A DNA stretch of 64,000 nucleotides from Guptibacillus hwajinpoensis (GTDB lineage Bacteria; Bacillota; Bacilli; Bacillales; Guptibacillaceae). Where the stretch lies: positions 682,001 through 746,000 of the forward strand of contig NZ_JAIVKU010000005.1 of assembly GCF_020524165.1 (NCBI RefSeq). The letters are read 5' to 3'. Below are positions 51,024-60,506 of the stretch, piece after piece. The notes under the pieces were generated by a model. It ran no database searches. It was not told the DNA's origin and was given only the letters and a program-made list of their open reading frames with translations. The translations under genes and the position numbers were made by a program. How positions within the stretch are numbered: position 1 is the stretch's first letter; each line of letters begins with the position of its first letter.

Positions 51024-51779
51024 CTATTCTTTTTGATCCGTAATCAGCATATGCCCCGGCGCATGCGTGATCATAATCTCAGGTTTTACGTTCAACCCAA
51101 CATACTGAGGTGTTACCCCGCACGCCCAGAACACGGGAATGCGTTCTTCTTCATCGAAAGGAGGGAATTCTCCGTAATCCGGTTTTTCAATATCCTTAAT
51201 GCCAATTTCAGATGGATGACCAACGTGAATGGGAGCCCCGTGCGCATGCGGAAACTTTGATGTGATGGCAATTGTTTCATCAAGCTCTTCTTTTCGAATC
51301 GCTCTCATGCTGACCACCATATTCCCGTTAAACTGACCCGCTTCTTCGCAAGGGATGTTGGTTTGATACATTGGCACAACGAGATTCATTTCCTGATGCA
51401 ATAAGCTAATGCCGCTTTCCACGAGCGCTTTTTCAAATGTAAAGCTACATCCTAATAGAAATGTGACATAGTCATCTTCCCACACGTCCTTAAGGTCAAG
51501 TGTCTCCTTCTCCAACTCTCCGTTTTTGTAAATGCGGTATTTTGGAAGATCTGTGCGAATATCTGCATCAGCAATGCGAGGCTTTACCTGTCCCGCTTCA
51601 AGAACATCAACGATCGGACAGGGCTTCGGATTTCGCTGACAAAACAGGAGGAACTCGAAAGCGTATTTTGAGGGAAGTGTAATCATATTCGCCTGCAAGT
51701 AGCCATCACATACGCCTGATGTTGTTCCACTCTCAAGATTGTCGCGATACTTTCGTCGCTGTGTAGAAGGAGTTTCCAT
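51024..51779 (-). CDS. YcsI family putative hydro-lyase (DUF1445, D-glutamate cyclase-like)
   Basis: 251 residues. RRKYRDNLESGTTSGVCDGYLQANMITLPSKYAFEFLLFCQRNPKPCPIVDVL at the start, VTFLLGCSFTFEKAL in the middle, SKFPHAHGAPIHVGHPSEIGI, then VFWACGVTPQ near the end: all diagnostic of DUF1445. The mammalian homologue (DGLUCY) turns D-glutamate into 5-oxo-D-proline, which fits its place at the end of a 5-oxoproline operon. One-base overlap (TAATG) with the biotin carboxylase gene. Confidence 0.88.
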   Translation of the reverse strand: METPSTQRRKYRDNLESGTTSGVCDGYLQANMITLPSKYAFEFLLFCQRNPKPCPIVDVLEAGQVKPRIADADIRTDLPKYRIYKNGELEKETLDLKDVWEDDYVTFLLGCSFTFEKALVESGISLLHQEMNLVVPMYQTNIPCEEAGQFNGNMVVSMRAIRKEELDETIAITSKFPHAHGAPIHVGHPSEIGIKDIEKPDYGEFPPFDEEERIPVFWACGVTPQYVGLNVKPEIMITHAPGHMLITDQKE

Positions 51780-53134
51780 TAGACCATCTCCTTAAGTTCA
51801 TAGATTTCAAGAAACTTTGTGTTAAAATCGCCTTCTACAAACTTCTCATGGTTGAATAACCTCTGATGAAACGGAATCGTTGTTTTCACGCCTTCGATCT
51901 TGAATTCACTGAGCGCTCGCTTCATCCGCTGCATGGCTTCTGTACGCGTCGAACCGTATGTAATCAGCTTTGCAACCATCGAATCATAAAATGGCGGGAT
52001 GACATAACCTGGATAAACGGCCGAATCCACTCGAACCCCGAAGCCTCCGGGTGGGAGATACGTTTCGACTGTTCCTGGTGAAGGCATAAAACCGTTATCC
52101 GGATCTTCCGCGTTAATTCGACATTCAATCGCCCAACCGCTCATCTCTACTTCCTCTTGTGTGAGTGAAAGTCGCTCACGGTCAGCGATTTTGATTTGTT
52201 CTTTAATTAAATCAACACCCGTCACCATTTCTGTAACAGGATGCTCCACCTGAATCCGCGTATTCATTTCCATAAAATAATAGTTTCCATCCTGGTCATA
52301 AATAAATTCGACTGTACCGGCACCGGCATAATCAACGGCCTTAGCTGCTCGAACCGCGGCTTCACCCATTTCGGAACGAATGGATTGCGTTAAAGCAGGG
52401 GACGGTGTTTCTTCCACAAGCTTTTGCATCCGTCTTTGAATGGAGCAATCGCGTTCGCCGAGATGGATCACGTTGCCATAAAGATCCGCGAGAACTTGAA
52501 TTTCGATATGACGAAAGTCTTCGATAAACTTTTCCATATACACACCTGGGTTGCCGAATGCCTTTTCCGCTTCCTGCTGGGTCATATTAATGGCTTTGAT
52601 TAATTCCTCTTCTTCTCTTACAACACGAATCCCTTTCCCGCCTCCGCCGGCTGTGGCCTTAATGATGATAGGGAACCCCATATCATTTGCTAGTTCAAGC
52701 GCTTCTTCTTTGCTTTGAATAATGCCTTTTGAACCTGGAACCACCGGGACGTTCGCATCTTGCATCGTCTTTCTCGCCACATCTTTGATTCCCATTTGAC
52801 GAATGGATTCTTTGCTTGGACCGATAAAAGCAATGTTACAGTCCTCACACATCTCCGCGAAGTCGGCATTTTCAGCAAGAAAACCATAGCCAGGGTGAAT
52901 CGCATCCACGCCGCTATTCGTCGCAATCGTCATGATATTCCCTACGTTTAAATAGCTATCGCTAGAGGACGTAGGGCCGATACAATAATGTTCATCCGCC
53001 AATTGCACATGTAGAGCATCCCGATCCGCTTCAGAATAGACGGCGACAGCGGTTAAATCAAGCTCATGACAGGCGCGAATAATACGTACAGCAATTTCAC
53101 CGCGATTTGCGATCAGTACTTTTTTGATTCCCAT
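51779..53134 (-). CDS. Biotin carboxylase (AccC-like) in the 5-oxoproline operon
   Basis: 451 residues, full biotin carboxylase. IKKVLIANRGEIAVRIIRACHEL at the start; ATP-grasp with IIKATAGGGGKGIRVV; HLGERDCSIQRRMQKLVEETPSP; the catalytic FMEMNTRIQVEHPVTEMVTGVDLI; and a C-terminal KAHVDSA-type part (FGVRVDSAVYPGYVIPPFYDSMVAKLI). Uses ATP and bicarbonate to carboxylate biotin on the carrier protein encoded next to it. Its operon partners are PxpABC, not fatty-acid genes, so it is probably a paralogue dedicated to 5-oxoproline or a related carboxylation. Confidence 0.93.
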   Translation of the reverse strand: MGIKKVLIANRGEIAVRIIRACHELDLTAVAVYSEADRDALHVQLADEHYCIGPTSSSDSYLNVGNIMTIATNSGVDAIHPGYGFLAENADFAEMCEDCNIAFIGPSKESIRQMGIKDVARKTMQDANVPVVPGSKGIIQSKEEALELANDMGFPIIIKATAGGGGKGIRVVREEEELIKAINMTQQEAEKAFGNPGVYMEKFIEDFRHIEIQVLADLYGNVIHLGERDCSIQRRMQKLVEETPSPALTQSIRSEMGEAAVRAAKAVDYAGAGTVEFIYDQDGNYYFMEMNTRIQVEHPVTEMVTGVDLIKEQIKIADRERLSLTQEEVEMSGWAIECRINAEDPDNGFMPSPGTVETYLPPGGFGVRVDSAVYPGYVIPPFYDSMVAKLITYGSTRTEAMQRMKRALSEFKIEGVKTTIPFHQRLFNHEKFVEGDFNTKFLEIYELKEMV

Positions 53135-53145
53135 CTGATTCCCTC

Positions 53146-53601
53146 CTATGCTGGTTTTACAGTAAAGAGCGGTTGGCCAAATTCAACAAGATCGCCATTT
53201 TCCACAAGAATCTCAGTAATTTCACCTTTCACATCTGCTGGAACATCATTAAACATCTTCATTGCTTCTAGACAACAAACGACTGTTTCTTCTTCGACCT
53301 TATCTCCAACCTGAATAAATGCAGGATCATCCGGAGAAGGTGAGGAATAGAACATGCCAACCATAGGCGCTTTCACTGTATGGGTTTCTCGTTCTTCCGG
53401 CTCAGGAGTTAGATCCTCCTGCCCCCGCTCAGCAACAGCGGTCGGAACCTGTGCTTTCGCTTCCTGCTGTTCGCTTTTCTCACTCTCTGGATTCTGGTTT
53501 TTCACCTTAACGACAAAGCTATCATGCTCATAATGGACTTCATCTACTGTTGAACCATCAACATATTTGATAATCTCAATGATTTCTTTTGAACTTAACA
53601 T
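53146..53601 (-). CDS. Biotin carboxyl carrier protein (AccB-like)
   Basis: 151 residues. N-terminal part [23 protein letters not shown], a Pro/Glu/Ala-rich linker, and the C-terminal biotinyl domain [71 protein letters not shown]. The lysine of EAMKM is the biotin site. Lies 11 bp before the biotin carboxylase gene. Confidence 0.93.
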   Translation of the reverse strand: MLSSKEIIEIIKYVDGSTVDEVHYEHDSFVVKVKNQNPESEKSEQQEAKAQVPTAVAERGQEDLTPEPEERETHTVKAPMVGMFYSSPSPDDPAFIQVGDKVEEETVVCCLEAMKMFNDVPADVKGEITEILVENGDLVEFGQPLFTVKPA

Positions 53602-53615
53602 GCTGTGTCCTCCCT

Positions 53616-54566
53616 TTATCTCACAGATACTTTTTCTAACGTGCGAAGAAAGCGATCATTCGTTTCATAAACTTCTTGCGCTTGCTCCACGGTTACTTCA
53701 CGAAAGTGGATCGTACAGCCAGGCATCGCTTGCGCTAAGTATGGAATATCGCTTGAGATGACCGTGGCAATTCGCGTATAGCCACCTGTCGTTTGCCGAT
53801 CTGACATCAGAATAATCGGATCACCATTTGCTGGAACCTGAATCCCACCAAGCGGAATCGCTTCCGAAATAATATCAGCAGACGTTGCGTGCTCCACCTT
53901 GTCCCCTTTTAAGCGAAAGCCCATTCGATCGGACTGAGGCGTTACCTCATATGGAGTTGATAGGAATGTTTGGATCCCATCTTCCGTAAATGCATGGTGG
54001 TGCGGTCCAAGTACGACACGGATGGTTAATTCTTTTTTATAAGAAGGAACTTCATCCGGATGGAGTGAACGTCCACTGATTCCTTTTATCTTTCCAGACG
54101 TTTGAAGCACATCTCCTTTTTCAAGCGCTCGTCCTTCAACTCCACCAATTCCAGCTTTCAGATACGTTGACTTACTTCCCATCACAAGCGGTACATCATA
54201 ACCACCAGCAACACTAATATACGAACGAGCACCCGAGAGAGGCTGACCAAACTCCAGACGATCGCCTTCCTTCACAGAAAAGCTTTTCCACATTGGCGCT
54301 TTTTCTCCATTCACTTTTGGGGAAAGGTCCCCACCGCAAATGGCAATAACGGCTTCATCAAGTACCTCGAAGGCTGGTCCCATAACCGTGATTTCAAGAA
54401 CGGCTTCGTTTCCTTTGTTTCCTACGAGGAAGTTCGCCACGTTCATTGCAAAAGGATCCATCGCTCCAGATACAACAATCCCGTATTGTTGGTAACCTTT
54501 TCTTCCACTATCCTGAATCGTCGAAAGCAATCCAGATTTTCGAACTTTGAAAATTGATTTAGACAT
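53616..54566 (-). CDS. pxpC: 5-oxoprolinase subunit C (PxpC/KipA, biotin-dependent carboxyltransferase fold)
   Basis: 316 residues. [46 protein letters not shown] at the start, [12 protein letters not shown], and [19 protein letters not shown] near the centre, then [40 protein letters not shown], all typical of KipA/PxpC. With PxpA and PxpB it makes the ATP-dependent 5-oxoprolinase. The start is the second ATG of MPMSK (54566), 9 bases after TTGGAG; it overlaps pxpA by 8 bp. Confidence 0.92.
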   Translation of the reverse strand: MSKSIFKVRKSGLLSTIQDSGRKGYQQYGIVVSGAMDPFAMNVANFLVGNKGNEAVLEITVMGPAFEVLDEAVIAICGGDLSPKVNGEKAPMWKSFSVKEGDRLEFGQPLSGARSYISVAGGYDVPLVMGSKSTYLKAGIGGVEGRALEKGDVLQTSGKIKGISGRSLHPDEVPSYKKELTIRVVLGPHHHAFTEDGIQTFLSTPYEVTPQSDRMGFRLKGDKVEHATSADIISEAIPLGGIQVPANGDPIILMSDRQTTGGYTRIATVISSDIPYLAQAMPGCTIHFREVTVEQAQEVYETNDRFLRTLEKVSVR

Positions 54567-55332
54567 GGGCATTCACTCCAACCCGCTGAATACGAATCCC
54601 TTCATTCAAAAGGCGCTCCCTTAATTGCTGAACAAACTGCAGTGCTTCGGGCTCATCGCCGTGTACACAAATCGTATCGGCCTGAATAGCAATATCTTCT
54701 CCATTTACTGCCTTTACCTGCTGCTCATCGATCATACGAACGACACGCGCGACAGCTTGATCTGCATTGTGAATCATGGCGTTCGGCTCTGAGCGTGGGG
54801 TGAGGGTCCCGTCAGGCTGATACGTACGATCTGCGAAAACTTCCTGAGCAACCGTTAGTCCACGCTCTCGTCCTGCCTTAATCAATTCACTCCCTGCTAA
54901 ACCATAAAGGGTAAGCTCAGGGTTCACTGCATAGACAGCGTTTGCAATGGCGTTTGCAATGGCTGGATCTTTCGCTGCCAGATTATAAAGAGCTCCGTGT
55001 GGTTTCACATGGTGCACTTTTGTTTGGTGAACATTCGCAACACCCTGAATTGCCCCAATCTGATAAGCAACCAGGTTGAACACTTCATCAGGCGATAGCT
55101 TCATCTCACGCCTGCCGAATCCCCCAAGGTCAGGAAATCCCGGATGTGCACCAATACTAACGCCAAGCTTCTTCGCTAATACGACTGTCTTCATCATCAC
55201 ATTATGGTCTCCTGCATGATAGCCGCAGGCAATGTTTGCTGATGAGATATATTCTAGTACGTTCTCATCATTTCCAATCTTGTAAGCCCCAAAGCTTTCT
55301 CCCAAATCGCTATTTAAATCAACCGACTTCAT
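54559..55332 (-). CDS. pxpA: 5-oxoprolinase subunit A (PxpA, LamB/YcsF family)
   Basis: 257 residues. VDLNSDLGESFGAYKIGNDENVLEYISSANIACGYHAGDHNVM at the start, IGAHPGFPDLGGFGRREM, VKPHGALYN, EVFADRTYQPDGTL, and ICVHGD: the full set of LamB/YcsF motifs. Catalyses the ring-opening part of 5-oxoproline to glutamate with PxpBC. AAGGTG precedes the ATG. Overlaps pxpB by 14 bp. Confidence 0.95.
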   Translation of the reverse strand: MKSVDLNSDLGESFGAYKIGNDENVLEYISSANIACGYHAGDHNVMMKTVVLAKKLGVSIGAHPGFPDLGGFGRREMKLSPDEVFNLVAYQIGAIQGVANVHQTKVHHVKPHGALYNLAAKDPAIANAIANAVYAVNPELTLYGLAGSELIKAGRERGLTVAQEVFADRTYQPDGTLTPRSEPNAMIHNADQAVARVVRMIDEQQVKAVNGEDIAIQADTICVHGDEPEALQFVQQLRERLLNEGIRIQRVGVNAHV

Positions 55333-56056
55333 GAACGCTCACCTTCTTTTCTTCGGTTTCGACTTCATACTCCCCACGTTTGATCGCTTCTTTTATATTA
55401 ATGAATTCATCTTTACTAACAGAAACAAATCGCAAATAATGACCTGACTCAAGTAAGATTGGTCGCTCTCCTGTTGGGTCATATAATTTCACTGGGGTTT
55501 GTCCAATAATTTGCCAGCCTCCTGGCGATTCAAGTGGATAAATACCCGTTTGCGCTCCGGCTATTCCAACGGAACCCGGCTCAATTTCAGCACGTGGATT
55601 TTCCCGTCTTGGCGTTGCAATTTGTTCTGGCATCCCACCTAGATAAGGGAAGCCGGGAACAAAGCCCATCATATAAATGAGGTAATCTTTATTAGCATGA
55701 ATGTCGATCACTTCTTCTTGGCTCATCCCATTATGTTCGGCTACAAATTCTAAGTCTGGCCCAGCATAATAAGTTGGAATGATATAAACAAGAGAAGCAG
55801 CATCTGCTTCTCTTCCATGTTGTTGTTCGTTCCTCTCTTCCAACTTTTCTTTCAATGTATTGAAAGAAATTTTATTTGGAAGATAATAGATTGTTAGCGT
55901 TGTATAGGCTGGAACCCATTCCACAACACCATCAATCGGGTGTTGCGCTAACTCATTGGCAAACATTCTGATTTTCTGATTCGTTTCTTCTGAAATCTCG
56001 GTACCAAATACAAGCTGAATGCCTGTATCCCCAAGAGGATAATAATCAAGTTTCAC
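55319..56056 (-). CDS. pxpB: 5-oxoprolinase subunit B (PxpB/KipI)
   Basis: 245 residues. YYPLGDTGIQLVFGTEISEETNQKI at the start, GVVEWVPAYTTLTIYY, then YMMGFVPGFPYLGGMPEQIATPRRENPRAEIEPGSVGIAGAQTGIYPLESPGGWQIIGQTP, diagnostic of KipI. In B. subtilis KipI was first found as an inhibitor of the sporulation kinase KinA, and PxpB is its catalytic role. GTG start after AGGAGG. Confidence 0.95.
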   Translation of the reverse strand: MKLDYYPLGDTGIQLVFGTEISEETNQKIRMFANELAQHPIDGVVEWVPAYTTLTIYYLPNKISFNTLKEKLEERNEQQHGREADAASLVYIIPTYYAGPDLEFVAEHNGMSQEEVIDIHANKDYLIYMMGFVPGFPYLGGMPEQIATPRRENPRAEIEPGSVGIAGAQTGIYPLESPGGWQIIGQTPVKLYDPTGERPILLESGHYLRFVSVSKDEFINIKEAIKRGEYEVETEEKKVSVHEVG

Positions 56057-56074
56057 ACATGTTCCTCCTAACCA

Positions 56075-57304
56075 TTAAGAAAAAAGCTGTGGTACTTTAT
56101 CAATTAGCGTTACGATGGCTAAATAAGCTGTAATCAGGAAAACAACTCCGCCAAAGATCGTTAACCATAGTGGATGCTTGTAATCACCGACAATGGATTT
56201 CTTATAAGCCGCTACAAGAAGCGTTCCGAGAGCGACCGGCAAAATCAATCCGTTAAATGCTCCAGCAAGAATCAGTAACAGAACCGGCTTACCGATAAAT
56301 GCGAAAATGATTGTTGATACGGCAATAAAGCCAATGGTAACTCCTGAATGGTGTCGATCAACTTTTTTGGATAACGTTCGTAAGAATGAAACAGATGTAT
56401 AGGCCGCTCCGACGACTGACGTAATTCCTGCAGCCCATAGAACAACACCAAACATTTTATAGCCGATCGCACCTGCTGCTTGTTGGAAAACAGAAGCGGG
56501 TGGGTTAGCTGGATCTAGTTTAAATCCTGTTGCGACGACCCCTAACACCGCTAGGAATAAAAAGACGCGCATAATCGAAGCAATGAGAATGCCTGAAACC
56601 GAGCTTTTCGTTACCTGATGTAAATTTTCTTTACCTGAAATGCCCGCATCAAGTAAACGATGTCCTCCAGCAAACGTAATGTACCCACCTACCGTTCCAC
56701 CTACGAGTGTAATAATTGCAAAGACATCGATTTTATCTGGAGCGAATGTATGAACAATCGCATCGCCGACTGGCGGATTACTTTGAAAAGCCACGTACAA
56801 TGTGAGTAATATCATGATTCCACCGAGGATTCGTGCGATTTTATCCATCGCTACCCCTGCTTCTTTTGAAAGGAAAATCCCAATTGTGATGACACCTGTA
56901 ATCGCCGCACCAATTCGTGGATCAATGCCGAAAAGCACGTTCATACCAAGTCCGGCCCCACCGACGTTACCGATATTAAAAGCAAGTCCACCAAGTGCTA
57001 CCGCGAATGCCAGGAAGTATCCTAGCCCAGGAACAACCATGTTCGCGATATCCTGTCCTTTTCTTTTAGAGACGGCAATGATACGCCAAATGTTTGCTTG
57101 AACCCCAATATCTAAAATAATTGACATTAAAATAACAAATCCAAAGCTTGCCAGTAACTGCTCAGTAAAGACGGCCGTTTGTGTTAGAAACCCTGGCCCG
57201 ATGGCAGATGACCCCATTAAGAAGGCAGCACCGAGAATGACGCCCCACTTGCTTTTTGTTGGACCGTTTTCAAGCTCTGTTGGTTTTTGTTTTTCAATAC
57301 CCAT
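56075..57304 (-). CDS. NRAMP family transporter of the pxp operon (YcsG-like)
   Basis: 409 residues, about 11 helices. WGVILGAAFLMGSSAIGPGFLTQTAVFTEQLLASFGFVILMSIILDIGVQANIWRIIAV and GNVGGAGLGMNVLFGI belong to the NRAMP-like YcsG branch. The strict metal-binding DPGN of true Mn/Fe carriers reads here as GPGF, so it may not carry metals. Its operon position makes 5-oxoproline or another organic solute a reasonable cargo. ATG start at 57304, 6 bases after GGGGGA. First gene of the operon. Confidence 0.88.
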   Translation of the reverse strand: MGIEKQKPTELENGPTKSKWGVILGAAFLMGSSAIGPGFLTQTAVFTEQLLASFGFVILMSIILDIGVQANIWRIIAVSKRKGQDIANMVVPGLGYFLAFAVALGGLAFNIGNVGGAGLGMNVLFGIDPRIGAAITGVITIGIFLSKEAGVAMDKIARILGGIMILLTLYVAFQSNPPVGDAIVHTFAPDKIDVFAIITLVGGTVGGYITFAGGHRLLDAGISGKENLHQVTKSSVSGILIASIMRVFLFLAVLGVVATGFKLDPANPPASVFQQAAGAIGYKMFGVVLWAAGITSVVGAAYTSVSFLRTLSKKVDRHHSGVTIGFIAVSTIIFAFIGKPVLLLILAGAFNGLILPVALGTLLVAAYKKSIVGDYKHPLWLTIFGGVVFLITAYLAIVTLIDKVPQLFS

Positions 57305-57326
57305 CAAATTCCCCCTTTTTCTATAT

Positions 57327-57347
57327 GATTCATTCTTTACATGAATC
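57327..57347 (-). promoter_or_regulatory. Inverted repeat in the leader of the pxp operon
   Basis: GATTCAT-7-ATGAATC, 23 bp upstream of the first gene. Possible operator (or RNA hairpin) for control of the operon. I see no SigL-type (TGGCAC-N5-TTGC) promoter in this gap. Confidence 0.4.
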
Positions 57348-57413
57348 GATGCGTTTTTTCTCTTACCTCTACGATATCACGTAATTTTCAGATATTTTTA
57401 TGAGATTCCGCAC

Positions 57414-57436
57414 AAAAAAACCGCCCATTTCGGGCG
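57414..57436 (-). terminator. Terminator after the NtrC-like regulator gene
   Basis: 5-bp GC stem CGCCC/GGGCG, 5-base loop, A7 on the left giving the minus-strand U tract. Confidence 0.85.
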
Positions 57437-57443
57437 ATTTCGC

Positions 57444-58820
57444 TCATGTTATCTCGTATTTATCAATTCGACGCTGAAGGGCATAGCGGCTCATCCCTAA
57501 AAGCTTACTTGCCTGCGTAATATTCCATTTCGACTCTTGAATGGCTTTCTCGATGTATTTCTTTTCAATAGCCTCAATATGATCTTCTAATGAAAATTGC
57601 TCATCAAAAACAACGTCATCAATTGGTTTAGCACCTTCCACGTTCCCCTCAACGGGATTTAGAAAATCAAAGTGATACGCCGCAAGCTCTTTCTCTTGAT
57701 GCAGTATCGCGATTCGTTCAATCGTATTTTTTAGCTCTCTGACATTTCCCGGCCAGTCATAACTCACTAAACGCTTTTTCGCATCAGCACGTAAGGACGG
57801 TTTTTCTTTTCTCATTTGCTGACAGAATTCGTGCAGAAAATGTTCTGTTAGCATGATGATATCATCGCCTCTTTCACGTAGAGGCGTTAACTTTACCGGG
57901 ACAACGTTCAAGCGATAGTAGAGGTCGGATCGAAACGTCTTTTCTTGAATCATTTCCTCGAGCGATCGATTGGTTGCGGCAATGACGCGCACATCGATCT
58001 CTATATCATGCACACTACCAAGTCGCTTGATCTTCTTATCTTCAAGAAAGCGAAGAAGCTTTACTTGAATATCGAGTGAAAGATCCCCAATTTCATCAAG
58101 AAACAACGTCCCTCCATCGGCCCACTCCATTAAGCCAACTTTCGGGTTCGCTTGCTCCGTCACGCTATTCTTTTCTCGACCAAAAAGCTCAATCTCAATG
58201 GAGTCCGCTGGAATGCTTGCACAGTTTACGGCCACAAACGGTCCTTCGTGACGTTTACTTTGCTGATGAATACTTCTTGCAACAAGCTCTTTCCCGGTAC
58301 CTGTCTCGCCACGAACTAATACCGTCGTATCATTGCTTTCAGAGATCAATGAAATCTTACCTTTTAACTCATGCATTTGCTTACTTTCACCGATCATCTG
58401 TACAAGTTTCGTCCGTCGCTCTTCTTCTCGATAGCGCTCGACTTCCTTCTCGAGGTGATGCTGTTTGATCCATTTCTGAAGTGTGATCTTTAGCTCCTCT
58501 AGCTCAAAAGGCTTCGTTAAATAATCAAAGGCGCCTTCTTTAATCGAACGAACGGCTGTTTTTGCATCCCCATAGGCTGTTAACATCATCACAGCCATTT
58601 CAGGATAGTGTTCTCTAAATTCATGGAGCGAATCAAGCCCATTTCCATCTGGTAAGCGAATATCTAATAACAGCACGTGTGGACTAAATTCATCGAGCAT
58701 GCGCCACCCTTCTTCAAGTGATGATGCTGCTCTCACATCGTATCCTTCGTCTTCTAGAAACATTTGCAGCGTAAGACGAAGCGTGGTTTCATCGTCAATG
58801 ATGCTTACTTTCACAGCCAT
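57444..58820 (-). CDS. NtrC-type response regulator with altered GAFTGA loop
   Basis: 458 residues. Receiver domain (D9, D10, phospho-acceptor D53 in LLDIRLPDG, K103), a coiled linker, AAA+ domain with Walker A GETGTGKE (171-178) and Walker B ADGGTLFLDEIGD, arginine-finger region FRSDLYYRLNVVPVKLTPLRER, and a C-terminal Fis-type HTH (NITQASKLLGMSRYALQRRIDKY). The loop that contacts sigma-54 in this class, GAFTGA, reads NSVTEQ at 218-223, so it may not work with sigma-54 (SigL) and may act as a conventional regulator. It directly follows the kinase gene (TAAATG). Confidence 0.93.
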   Translation of the reverse strand: MAVKVSIIDDETTLRLTLQMFLEDEGYDVRAASSLEEGWRMLDEFSPHVLLLDIRLPDGNGLDSLHEFREHYPEMAVMMLTAYGDAKTAVRSIKEGAFDYLTKPFELEELKITLQKWIKQHHLEKEVERYREEERRTKLVQMIGESKQMHELKGKISLISESNDTTVLVRGETGTGKELVARSIHQQSKRHEGPFVAVNCASIPADSIEIELFGREKNSVTEQANPKVGLMEWADGGTLFLDEIGDLSLDIQVKLLRFLEDKKIKRLGSVHDIEIDVRVIAATNRSLEEMIQEKTFRSDLYYRLNVVPVKLTPLRERGDDIIMLTEHFLHEFCQQMRKEKPSLRADAKKRLVSYDWPGNVRELKNTIERIAILHQEKELAAYHFDFLNPVEGNVEGAKPIDDVVFDEQFSLEDHIEAIEKKYIEKAIQESKWNITQASKLLGMSRYALQRRIDKYEIT

Positions 58821-60506
58821 TTATTTCTCCTCCCTTCCCGTTGGAAACGTGATCGAAAACTCCGTTCCTTTTCCACGTATACTATTCACGTCAATCTCCC
58901 CATTGTTTTGTACAACTAACTGATGAACAATTGATAATCCAAGTCCCGTTCCCTCTGCACGTGTTGTATAAAAAGGATCAAAAATTTTCTCCATGACGGC
59001 ATCCTCCATTCCAACACCTGTGTCAGAGATCATGATCGTCACATCATTCTCTCGTTGGAAACTTGATAGAATCAGCTCTCCTCCATCGGGCATCGCATTT
59101 ATTCCATTTAGAATAAGATTTAACAGGATTTGACGAAGATGATCGCGATCCACAAAGATTTCCGTGTTGTTTTCGATATGATGAAGAATCACATTTTTTT
59201 CATCCGCGATCGTTTTCATGAGTAGTACAAGTGAGTTAAGGGTATCGTCAACTTTTAACAAAGAAGGATTGGTTTCCATCGGTCTAGAAAATTGCAGAAT
59301 ATTGGTGATGATCTTATTAACGCGATCAATGTCCAACAACATATTTTCCGTTAAGGTAAGCTGATCCTTCGTTAGCTCAAGCCTGCGTGTTAATAATTCC
59401 GTCGTCGTTTTTATACCTGCAAGTGGGTTACGAATTTCATGAGCAATACCTGAAGCCATCTCACCTAATGAAGCAAGACGAGACATTCTTTCCACGCGCT
59501 GCTCTAATTTTCTTCGGTGCGTAATATCTTCAAAGGTAATAATGGAACGCTGCTTCTCTGACGTCCCCAATACTTTGTAACTTACCGCATAGAAAACTTT
59601 CTCTTCCTTCCGCTTATGATCCCAAATTTCCTCACTTCTTCTTTTTGTTTCATGAATCGTTAACTTCCCAAGCCGTTCTTGTAATAGCGGATCTTCTTTC
59701 ATCATCGTCTGAGCTGCTTCATTATAAACGGAATTGGCTCCTTCGATGACAAGCACCATGCCAACATGAACGCTATTTAAGATCGTCTCATTCAGCTTCT
59801 TAATTTTATCAATTTGAGCGTTTCGCTCATCAAGTGTTTCAACCATATCTTTCAATGAGGACGACAGGACACCGATTTCATCTTTTCGATTATCGTTCAT
59901 CTCTATGCCTTTTGTTCTTTCGCCTAACGCAATCCGCTTACAAAAAGCGGCTAAATTCTTAATTGGCTTTGAAAGATGGTAAGAAAGAATAATCGTAAAT
60001 TGAACCGCAATGACACCAGTAAAAATGCTGATTAACAACGTGTATTTTTGAATATCTGGAAGCGAACCCGAGTAAAAGGAAAAGGACATTGGCTGATAAA
60101 GCGTCCAGTTCCACTGCTTGATTTGTTCTGTGAGCACAACACTCTCTGTTAATAAGCTGTTAGTGGCTTCTCCATTGTACCAATCAAGTTGACTTGCTTG
60201 AACGACCTTTCCTTCAGATGAAAGCGTGCCATCTGCTTCTTCTACGTACAAACCTTTCGTTTCATTAATCATGATTTTGATTAATGATTTTGCTTCTTCT
60301 TCGCTCATCCTACCGCTTTTCACACGATCATCAAGCTTCGCCGCATACCGATCAAGACTTGTTAAATGTTCTTGAACTGTCGCCTGCTTTAACTGTTTTT
60401 CTGACTGGTAACTTGACCACATCGAGACGGCTCCAATAATAAAGATAGGCACGAGCACGATAATTAAAAAGGGGACTAAAATTTTTCGTTCAATGGAGTG
60501 ACGCAT
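58821..60506 (-). CDS. Sensor histidine kinase with HAMP and PAS domains
   Basis: 561 residues. Membrane helices about 12-33 and 155-180 flank an extracellular part of about 120 residues; then HAMP (HLSKPIKNLAAFCKRIALGE...DEIGVLSSSLKDMVETLDERNAQI), PAS (ETILNSVHVGMVLVIEGANSVYNEAAQTMM), HisKA with the H box MASGIAHEIRNPLAGIKTTTELL, and HATPase (LNLILNGINAMPDGGELIL, DTGVGM, GTGLGLSIVHQLV). NtrB-like in the kinase part. Start at 60504-60506 after GGGAGG, overlapping the upstream symporter gene by 17 bp, so they are made together. Confidence 0.92.
   Translation of the reverse strand: MRHSIERKILVPFLIIVLVPIFIIGAVSMWSSYQSEKQLKQATVQEHLTSLDRYAAKLDDRVKSGRMSEEEAKSLIKIMINETKGLYVEEADGTLSSEGKVVQASQLDWYNGEATNSLLTESVVLTEQIKQWNWTLYQPMSFSFYSGSLPDIQKYTLLISIFTGVIAVQFTIILSYHLSKPIKNLAAFCKRIALGERTKGIEMNDNRKDEIGVLSSSLKDMVETLDERNAQIDKIKKLNETILNSVHVGMVLVIEGANSVYNEAAQTMMKEDPLLQERLGKLTIHETKRRSEEIWDHKRKEEKVFYAVSYKVLGTSEKQRSIITFEDITHRRKLEQRVERMSRLASLGEMASGIAHEIRNPLAGIKTTTELLTRRLELTKDQLTLTENMLLDIDRVNKIITNILQFSRPMETNPSLLKVDDTLNSLVLLMKTIADEKNVILHHIENNTEIFVDRDHLRQILLNLILNGINAMPDGGELILSSFQRENDVTIMISDTGVGMEDAVMEKIFDPFYTTRAEGTGLGLSIVHQLVVQNNGEIDVNSIRGKGTEFSITFPTGREEK

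Noticed and set aside
56075..57304. Calling the pxp-linked carrier a manganese transporter
   Set aside because: Family is NRAMP-like, but the metal-site motif DPGN is not present in the first helix and the operon is for 5-oxoproline.
57308..57411. Sigma-54 promoter before the pxp operon
   Set aside because: No TGGCAC-N5-TTGC match in the gap on the minus strand.
58076..58468. 130-codon plus-strand frame inside the NtrC-like gene
   Set aside because: Antisense to conserved AAA+ motifs; no independent support.
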